From NCBI RefSeq assembly GCF_000003815.2, contig NC_049982.1, forward strand, positions 16,942,974 to 16,978,256: a stretch of 35,283 bases of DNA, in the 5' to 3' direction. Under the pieces are notes generated by a model that saw only the letters and a program-made list of their open reading frames with translations, ran no database searches and was not told the origin of the DNA. The first letter of the stretch is position 1; each line of letters begins with the position of its first letter. Below, piece by piece: positions 11,966 to 21,900 of this stretch. A program made the position numbers and the translations under genes. This DNA is from Branchiostoma floridae (Eukaryota > Chordata > Leptocardii > Amphioxiformes > Branchiostomatidae).

Positions 11966-13298
11966 GCAAGATACCTAATTACTCTACATGCTACTTTTTA
12001 GATATAGAGGACTAAGAAGTACATGTATGATTAGTGCAGCAGATCAAATAGATTGCTGAGGAGATAATACATGCCATTGATTGCCTTATTATTAAAATAG
12101 CATCAGGCAAGGGCAAATCGCTGCATACTTGTCTGTCCTTAGTGAATGACTTTGGTTGGGTGGTAAAAGGTGGTGTAAGGTGATCATGAGGGCTGCATGG
12201 GCTCCTGGAATGTTGTACCTTGGACACAACCTGCTGCCCCTACGGCCTATGGCATTACCTAGAATGCCAAAGAAAATGTGCAGTTACAGAGTAGAAATGT
12301 TAGAATGGTAATTAGAATGGATAAGAAGAATGCTTAAGTCCTGACTATAAGAATTAAAACCACATCAGAATCCATACACATGAAAATCTCCCTGGATTCC
12401 AATCTCCCCTGTGACATATATACTACCAACTAAGATATAAGCCCTCTGTGTCTGAGGTCATATATTTTAATGGCTCTCATTTAGTTACAAATTTAGAATG
12501 CTTCACAATGTTTGGCATGGTTCCACTGGATTAAACCATCTGTACCATACAAACTTAACTGCACTGTACCTACAACCAAACTTAGGCTTCTACATTGCTG
12601 TGTCAGGCATAATTTGCAGTCAGGTGGCTGTGAAGCATTCCATGTTGCAGACAGTTAAACATGGAACAGTTATAATTAGAGGTGACAAATGATGTATCAC
12701 ACCAGGGCTGGCATGTGCCAGCACTTAATAGACTGTGGTGAGATTTGACAGCTAATGCTCTACTCTAACAATTCACCTGGTTACCACAATGGAACTTCTG
12801 TCGTCCAACCACAGTCTTGATGGCACCCAAAATGACAGCTCAGTGACTTTCTAAACTTGTTTTCTCAGCATGACACCTTTTGTTTTCAGCACATTGTTAC
12901 TTATTAGAGAGTCAGATCTGTGTTCACTAGTGCCTGCAGTATTCGCATGCACGTCTGGCAAATAGAACATGACCTTATTAGGCAGGACATGAATTGCTGT
13001 TACGTGCTTGGAAGCAGGTAATGGTGTAAGCTCAGTTAGAAATGGTTGATAATTGCATTCTATTCAACAAGTTAACACAGTTTGGTTACATTACCTTGTT
13101 GATGTAACATTAAAGAAATGTTGGGTTCCAGGAGGACTACAAGATTTAAGAGATCTTTGCTTGAACTCTTTATAAGGAGTACAAATGTAGAGGACAACAA
13201 AACAGTTATAAAATTGTTTTCATTTTATTCATGGTTTTGTGTCTTGGTGACTGCCATACATATGTTTGACCAGACTGTTGTTGTCATTCTTCTTTCAG
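11966..13298. other. Non-coding; probable 3' part of G-alpha intron 1
   Basis: AT-rich with no recognised gene. The last bases, TTCTTCTTTCAG, form a good splice acceptor for the exon at 13299. The reading frame of that exon also stays open back to an ATG at 13118, which would give an N-terminus ending VVVILLS directly before the P-loop. I consider this a chance effect of the pyrimidine tract, but it cannot be excluded. Confidence 0.55.
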
Positions 13299-13483
13299 GT
13301 TCTGCTGGGTCGGGTAAAAGTACCTTTAGTAAACAGCTGCGTGTCCTGTATGGGGACGGGTTTCCAGAGGCAGAGAGGGTCAAGCTACGGCCAAACGTGT
13401 ACAGCAATGTCCGGGTGGCCATCAAGCGGCTCGTACGAGCCATGGAGAAGCTAGGAATCCAGTTTGAGAAAGAAGAGTCAAAG
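13299..13483 (+). CDS. G-alpha exon 2: P-loop and helix alpha-A
   Basis: Acceptor TTCTTTCAG; the exon opens in phase 1, its first two bases completing the P-loop glycine codon. That split-glycine intron is conserved in animal Gi and Gq genes. It encodes GSAGSGKSTFSKQL, then the start of the helical domain with VYSNVRVAIKRLVRAMEKL, and ends at EKEESK in phase 0 with donor GTTTGA. The length of 185 bases matches GNAQ exon 2 as I recall it. Mg-binding Ser and phosphate-binding Lys are intact. Confidence 0.93.
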
Positions 13484-16400
13484 GTTTGAGGATCTTTCTG
13501 CTAATGTTTTCTTCTGTTAATGTATTAAGCACAAGCACCCATGGTTATCACATCTTTATCTTTGATTGGGAAAAAATAAGATGTTCATAAACCTGACTTA
13601 GTAAGGCTTACCATTCCAGTTGGAGTTTTTGCTAAATCCATTTGGCTGGAAATTTACCACCTGACAAACAAATTACCTGATTTGTGGTGATGCTGTGTTA
13701 GAAATCACGATCAGCAATTAGATTTGGTTTTCCTGCCATTTCTCTGTCAGAGATTAAAGGTGGGGGAACCAAATATGTTGTGGTTGTTCAGACGAAATGG
13801 AAATTTTTCTATTTGTGGACCAGCTAAGTGTATTTGATTGATGCCATTTGTCATTACCTGTGGCACATGCTGTTGGTAGTGCACTCTTAATGGTTACAAA
13901 ATATCTACCCGTAGACTTGGGGCTGTGTTGTGAATATAGATGATTTCGTTTTTGTTGTTGTCTGTAATGTAAAGCATAACAAGACTTTCAACCCAGTACC
14001 ACTGAGGTTGAAGTGTCATTGTGAAGACTATTTATGTTCCTGCCCATAGCTAAAAACAAAACCATCATGGTAGTGGCCATGCGTATTACTGAAGCTTACT
14101 TAGGACACACAGCAGAGGATGGGGTGTTAACGCCGTATAGTATAAAAGTTGAAAAGTTGTTGAACATAATGAACTTAACTCCTAAGAATGACAAACTGAT
14201 TTGAAAATTGCATAGCTGTACATTTTCACAAATACCCCCCCCCCCCCATCTTACCTTTCCAGCAAATATGAAGTCATAATCCTCGAGAGGCCCCCATAAT
14301 GTAGTGTTATTGCTGTACCCCTATATGTGCCTCCATGGTGTATGTAGATGTTTATTGGTGCCAAGTGGCTATTAGGGTGAGTTTAATCTTGGGATGATAG
14401 TCTGGCTGTTAAACTTTTGACCTGGTTGCTTAGCAACCAACCTAACATGACCTCTGTGGGTAAGGCAGGCCATAAAAATCAAATACCCAGTAATTCTAAT
14501 CTGAAGCCTGAGGCAAGGGTGTATAGAGAAAAGGGAAGATGGGGTTAGTGCATGCTTTTGAGAACATAACATTAAACTAAAATTTCTATTCCAATAGGAC
14601 CCCTATTTTAATAATACCAACAAAGTTTTTTGGGTGGAGAATAGCAAATTATTTTCAATTCTTAAGATTGTTCTTAAGAAGTGTAGGTTCTAACAATTGA
14701 GGTCTGTAGGTGTAAGTCTCAAAGAAGCTATCAGATATAAATCTTTCTATGCTATTAAATCTAATTCTCAGCCAAAGAAGGTAATATGAAAGGTGATAAG
14801 AAAAGCATAATATCGTAAAATCTTAAGATTTTGTTGTAACGTTTACAAACATTTGTTGTTGTCTGTGGTTTGATTGATGTTCACTCTGGGTTGGTTTGTT
14901 TGGTGCTCTAGCAGAATTCTCTCTGCTTTCTGGCTGGAGTCTTCAGACGTGAATGCTGGAACGCAGCCCTAGGCTTGGCAAGATGCTGTCTCCGGGGTCT
15001 TCAGTGGCTGGACCCTGAGTTTGGCGATGCGCAGGTAGGCGACATTCCCACGTTGTCGGGCTGCTTTTATCTCTGGGATGAGCGCCGTCCTCTTCTATCT
15101 GCGGAGAAGTTGTCATTCAGATAGACTGTCAGTCCGTTTGAGGTAGTGATGTCGGTAGTGGTGGTGGTGGTGGTGGTGTGGTTGTTCCCACTGTTAGTCA
15201 AATGCACTCTCCCACAAACCTTTCCTGTACTAGATAAATCAGCTGCACTGTCTAGTAACCACCTGTGGGGCCCAATTATACATCACTATGACTTATTTTG
15301 GTACTACTCAGTTGTTAAATTCCTTTCCCATAGCTGATTCCTTCTGCCTACAATGCTATGTTGTTATAATCTATTATTTTGCATGTAATCCAGCTTCCCT
15401 GTTAATTCCTTGTTATAGCAGAAGCATAAAGGACTCCCGGCCTCTTGATAATCACCTCCCCTACTCCAGACATGACACCTTGTAGGACCTTCCAGCTCCA
15501 GCCTCTTCACTACAGTCATATGGGGACATCCTGCCTCATAGCGATTACACTGGTACTACTCTGATGGTAGTCTAGAGCCAGGTTTTCTCGTGGGAACGTC
15601 TCTCATGTTCTGCTTACATTGGCTGCTCTTGGCTAAGACTCTCTCTATAAGGACAGCTGAGAGTCTATCTTTCTCTCCAACTGCTGCCACGGTTCCCTGC
15701 CTACAACATCAGTTCCTGGTACAGATTTGATTGACTAGTTACACCTGCATCAACAATGCTCAACCCTGGCCCAGGATGACTAGATGGTTGTAGTTGTACC
15801 AAATGAATGGAACTTCAACTGCAGTGTTACAGCATGCATGTTGGAACAAATACGGCTGCGTCCTGGTTTTGTCTTGATCTGTATGGCGGAGAACAACAGA
15901 GAATGGGTAGTTTCAGCTTCTACTTTGGCTTTGAATCTTTGGACTGGATGCTTTGAAGCCTATTATGAATGATAGTAGCTGTGATGGTCTGGTATTCCCC
16001 CAAGAATAGCCTGTGTTCTCAACTGCATCATTGTCCAGAAAGTGGGATACGCTGAATGGCCCATTGCGCCAGTCCAGCCTTGGAATGGTTTGAACTTCCA
16101 GTCAACTGGATATTCCTTTGGTGTCATTGGCCTGGTTTGCATGGCTATGCATATCTTGTTGGCAGAATTGATCATCTCTTTTTTTTATTTATTTTTTTTA
16201 TTTCAGCACTGTATGTGACTAACCTTTCTTCCCATTGATCAATCAAACCTGTGAGATGTAGTTTCTGTTGCTCTCAAGGAAATCCTGTGATTCTTCTTGT
16301 GACAGAAACTGGTGCTTCCTCTGGACACCTTTCACCTGGGAGGAACACTGCAGTCTACTGAAGGATGATGTTACATGCCAACTGTGATGGAGTAGGAGCA

Positions 16401-18932
16401 TGGGAGCATGACCAACATGAGCCAGATATGAAGAAGTCTGGAATTTTCTTTGTCAATAAGTACGCTTATTGCATAAGCTGAAATGGTTGCATCTTGCTGC
16501 TTGGATGTAAGGAAAATGAACCAAGGAAAGTGCATGCAAGTAGAAATCGATCTTACTACAAGACCATATTACATTTTGAAATGTTGGTGCTTTATAGGAT
16601 GATCCATGCTTATTCCAATGCATGAAGTCTATGGAAGGGATGGAACTTTCAGAATGCTGAAGGGTAGAGTTCTTGCTTTGTACAGCTATTGATGGGTTAA
16701 ATCTCATTTTTCTATGGAAGGTTTGTTGAAAGTTGCTGCATGGTGTTCAAAATATATGCTTTAAATGATATGTTTGATTTAAGAAAGCACATATGAGCAA
16801 AATAAGTATTTACAACGTACATGTAACATTACACATAGCTTGCAAATATCACCACCTCAAAGTTTTCAATAAGTTTGTTGAGCAGAATCTTTGATTTGCT
16901 ATAACTTAAGTGGAGTTGTTGTGCCTGCCATTTACTTGGCTCAATTTAAGATTTCAAAGGAGTTTATTTGAATCTTTTGGGGATGTTAACATAGATTTTT
17001 CACATAAAGTTTAGAAATTTTGAGTCAAAGATTTTCAGTACATATTTTCATCGTGCCAAGAAAGGACAAAGTAGTAGAATAAGTCTGGTATAAACATTGC
17101 AATATAAATGGTTCCAATCACATAAGTTGTTATCTTTGTACAATATACCAGTGGGCTGGGAGATATGGTAACAAGAGATAGTGAAAAGAGTACTTTGTGA
17201 TCATGACAGTAGAGTAAAAAATCATGAATGTTACAATTCTCAATTAAAAGATGCAAAAAATCTACAATGAAAATGGAGATTAAAAGGTCAGACATCCAAA
17301 CATTTGCCTGAAGTGTTAAAACTGCCTGGCTGAAACTAGAAGGCAGCTTGGTAATTCTGGACCTAGGCCCTTTGCTATGTTGTGATATTTTTCCTCTGAC
17401 TACCTTTATTATAGGTACAGACTGCTAACTTAACCTCTTATCTCCTTACACTTCCAGAATCTCTTGTTTTAATAGACGAGGCAGATCAGGGAAGACCATG
17501 AGTATAAAGAAAGGAGAACGAAAGAAATTCAATATACAGAATTAACTGTATACCTGAAAAATACTTGAGTGCCAACATTGTCACACAACCCACAGTCTTT
17601 CCTGGTCTGACGCCAACTCGGTCCATTTCTTTGGCATCAGATTGTGAAGTACTTGGATATGTTTTTCTGCTTCGCAAAAGTAATGGTCACTCTTCAATGT
17701 GATTTCTTCTCCAGGACCTCTCAGAAAATCTAGTGAGCGTAGAAAATGGGCAACACTGTTATGAGCTGTGTGCAGACGACAAGCTGAGTTCGGAAGAGAC
17801 GGTGGCAATCCGAGCGCTGTGGCAGGACAAGGGCGTGCAGGATGCTTGGGAACAGAGACATCTGTACCACCTGGCAGAGTCAGCCAAATAGTCAGTACTG
17901 TCCGTCTGATTTTACACTCAAGACTTCTGAACACAATTGAATCTTAGTTCCACATTAACACAGTAGCAGCTTTTTTAATATCAAGAGCTTTAATTTCAAG
18001 TTTGTGCAAATGTCTTGGACACATTTACATAATCTGTGCATAGTGGTGTACACCTTTAACTTGAGTATGCATGTCACTAATACCAAATTCCCTTCATATA
18101 CCATGAAGGAATAATGGTATTTTCATATCAATTATGCTAGTTAGGTCCTTTTTTTGCATGTTTGTTATATTTTTGTATTCCACCTGCCATGATTACATGT
18201 TGAAGTCCTATTATGTTTGTGTAGACAAGGCTGAATGGGGCTATCCAGAGAATTCAATGATTGAAGTTATGGAACACACTATAGAACTTCCTTATTAATC
18301 ATGATGATTAATGATTTGATGATTAATCATGCAAATCAAGTACCTAGTACATAACTTGCATCTGCTTGAATGTGTAGATCTCTGTCTGATAGTGAGCTAC
18401 CTTCATGCTGATGATGAAACGCCATCCATCGTTTCCTCAGGTATCCCCACTGAAAGATTTTAACAAAATGACCTCTGCAGTTGTAATATTAACTGCTTGG
18501 GGGCCCAAACCCATGCCATTTGATCTTGACCTCAAAAGTTATCTGCCCAAAGATCTACTTTTTAATTTGTAGACAAAATATGTCCAAGACAGCAGTGTAT
18601 GAAAAAAATGGTCTGACAGAATGTCCTCAGTGATTATGCAAATGTGTCAAATTTTTCATAATTTCATCTCTATCTGATCTATCTGATCTCTATCTGATCT
18701 ACCTGCATAACCAAATCATGAAATCTGTTGTTCCTTTCATCAGTCCATGTAGTACCAGAGCAACCTGCTAGAGGGCCCAAATGTTCCAAAGCACAAAAAC
18801 TGTATATCACTAAAAAAAACAGGGTCATAGAATGTGATAGTGATTCATGACTATAGCAGAATGTGGGATGTCAAACCCAAAATTTCCACTCCAATCACCT
18901 TCAAAATATCTTACATTACACACACGCACGCA

Positions 18933-18964
<32 letters not shown>

Positions 18965-21900
18965 CACACACACACGCACGCACACACACACACACACACA
19001 CATAGAATATATAGGGGTGCCAAGAGGTTCACATAATATGTCAGTCCCTCAAGATGTTCTCAATATGAATATATTGAGTGTTACCTGCTAGTTTTCAGAA
19101 ATGGTTGCTAAGATAGCTGTCAATTATTCTAGGTTAGTGTAAGTGGCCTTTTTAACATGAGTGGATAATTTATATGTTCACCGAATATTCCAAATGCTAA
19201 GTAGATAGTTGTGACATAATCATAAAGGAAGATATGCATATCAAATATTTTCATAGAAACAAAAATAGCATGCAACTGGATTTCTAGTTTGTGTTGTACA
19301 AATGCATGTTATTGACTCTATTGTGTTTTGTGATTTTCTGACAGTTTCCTCGACAATATCGACCAGATCTCCACAGAGACATACATCCCTTCTGTGCAAG
19401 ACATCCTGTATATCAGATTACCTACCACTGCCATTGAGGAGCATGAATTTTCTGTCAATGGACTAACATACAGGTAGGTATTATACTTGTTGTTATGTAA
19501 AAGCTTGGCTGAAACAACAACAAAATGGAGTGTGTATGGGAGAACTGTTGGAAGAACTTAGGTGCTGTGTTGTCTTGGTGTGTTGGTTAAAGCAGGCTGC
19601 CTCGTTTATGGCTGGTTCTCATTTTAATGTCGAAATGCTGTCGCCTGACTTTACGCATTGATATGGAGCAAATTATAGGCAACAGCACTGGTTCCTTCAC
19701 GATCCCTGTAATGTATTACAAAAGATGCACAACAACATTCATATTGGTTCATGGCTTTGAAGGTTATTAAAGCCTCGGGTGAGATTTCAACCCCTAAAAA
19801 ATGGCTGTCGCCTGAGAAGAAACGAAGAATTCAAATAGTAGCCAAAAATGTAACAATTCAGTTCCCAGAATGATAGTTCGGTAGGTGAAACCAGCTGACC
19901 AGGCCCTCCGACCGATCACGTCAGATCGCTACTGTCACTGATCTTAGAGGCTGTGTGAGGTGGTTTATGCCTGTCGCCAGATTCTGTAACAAACGTTACC
20001 ACCATGAGTACGGTGGTTGCCACGGTTATATTATCCACGTAGAAGACTAGAAATTACCGTTTTTGTGACGCTGTGCAGTTTTTCTGGCTTTCTAAAGAAA
20101 CAAGAAAGGGTTGTTGACTGTTATTTGTATCCCACCTTTCTTAACAAAATGTTGTACAGAAATTACTGTAACAAACGTTACCATTGTTCGATGCTGTCTA
20201 AGCTTTCTATTTGACCTGGTGTAATAAAGCTGCCCACTTTTTAAATGTTCCTAGGGACATCCACTTATACCTAAATGGTGTAGCCAATAAGGTAAGTCCT
20301 TTCGAATAAAACAGGGTAAAGTCTACTGTTGTAACAAACGTTACCGGTAACGTTTGTTACATGCCCTGTAATGCATTACCAATGGGACCGATAATAATAA
20401 GTTGCCATTTTTTGGCTATGGATAAAAGAGGAATTTTCCCAAACAACCAAGTAGTTTTCACTGAAAATAAAGCCAATGCATTTTTCGACCAAAAAAATGC
20501 CATTTTCGACATTTCAATGAGAACGAGTGTTATGTGAATCATCATCTACTAAGAAGTCTTTTCCTTCTGATTTCATCAGAAATATATTTTGTTCTTTTCT
20601 AATAATATCAAACTTGTCTGTTGGGAAGGACTACTGCCCCAGGACTACCTTGCAATTCCCAAACCCTGACATACGTGCCAAGTGCCATGTATTGTATGAA
20701 AGAAATTTTCCAGACACCAAGTCTAGGATGCCAGACAAATTCAAGTGATTTACAGACAGAAAACTGAGAGAGTGCCAAAAGACTTTTGATTCTTTCTCCA
20801 TCAGTCATTCCTGTCTTTTACATCCATCCCTCAGGAACACTAGCAGCCAACTTCATTTCTTACTTCATGATATTGGAAATTCATAACTCCCAGCCTGCAG
20901 GCATGTTTTAAAAGTACAAATGTTTTGGAACCTTTTCTATAAAAAAAAGTAATATAAAAACACAAACAAGCAAAAAACACAATTAGCCAAACCCTGATGA
21001 CCTAACACTGAGGAACCAAACAGTCGTGAAATAAGAAGATATGTTCTATATGTAGTGTTTGCTTAGCCTCTTTCACAATGCTGAGTTTTGATGTATTGAA
21101 GTAGACACCATGTCCCTCCCTGGGTAACCCCATTCTGTAGAGATGTTATTATTATATTATCCTTTTTTTTTCAGAAACAAATAGATGAAGCTGAGAAATT
21201 TCATGTGGAAACAAGTCCTGTCGTTTTTTTTTTTTTTTTTTTACTCAATGGTCACCACGTAACAAGGCCTGAAGGCCACTCAAGGTTACGGGTTACATGA
21301 TTGGAACTTTACGGGTTACATGATTGGAACTGTAACAGCAACTCTTCGTCCTAGGTCAGAAACATCATGATTTGAGACCAGCCCAATTGCTCACTATGAG
21401 TGGGGACTAACTGACCCAATAGGCGAAGCAGGGGTTACGAGGGCTGCTCGGGAGATTCCCTACCCCTATTTTGGCCGGAATGGTTTGATCCGCTCGGGTG
21501 GATGTTCGCACATGTGGCGGGTTCTTTAACGTGCATAGGGTATGGCTCTCCCCACACATGGTACCTCCATTTAACGTCCTATCCGAGGGACGACTCATTT
21601 TTCACTTGAGTAAAGTGAGGAAAGTCGTGTAAAGTGCCTTTCCCAAGGGCACAAGACCGGCAACACGGCAGGCGGATTCGAACCGGCGACCTCTCGGTCA
21701 CGGGCCGAATACACTACCACTGTGCTACGCGTTCCCATTATTATTCATACTTAGTTTATTCACTTCCTCCTGAAATTGTGTTAAAGATGAGAGAATATCT
21801 TGCCCATGATATCCTGAGCAAAGGCAATACCATCTACCTTGACCTTACAGATGTCATTACTTGCGTTTCGACACAGATACATCGTGACAGGATCAATTCA

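Larger units (their letters stand above)
13484..14911 (+). other. G-alpha intron 2, first part
   Basis: Non-coding, AT-rich. It holds a 13-base C run (14235-14247) and a GTTGCTTAGCAAC palindrome (14425-14437). No gene or transposon was recognised. Confidence 0.7.
17891..19344 (+). other. G-alpha intron 3
   Basis: Non-coding. It contains a TAAT-rich palindrome next to an octamer (18294-18336), short tandem ATCTCTATCTG-type repeats (about 18663-18703) and a CA/CG microsatellite (18918-19002). It ends in the acceptor TTTTCTGACAG. Confidence 0.75.

Noticed and set aside
13118-13298. Open frame continuous with the P-loop exon, starting at ATG 13118
   Set aside because: A conserved phase-1 intron boundary and pyrimidine tract fall exactly at 13298, and the extra residues lack the usual N-terminal helix and lipidation cysteines. 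Kept only as an alternative.
17581-17934. 117-codon open frame on the - strand
   Set aside because: It is the antisense shadow of the G-alpha exon at 17715-17890.
21674-21736. A genuine tRNA gene
   Set aside because: A- and B-boxes are present but the T-stem is mismatched, and the sequence continues into a SINE body with a poly-A tail.
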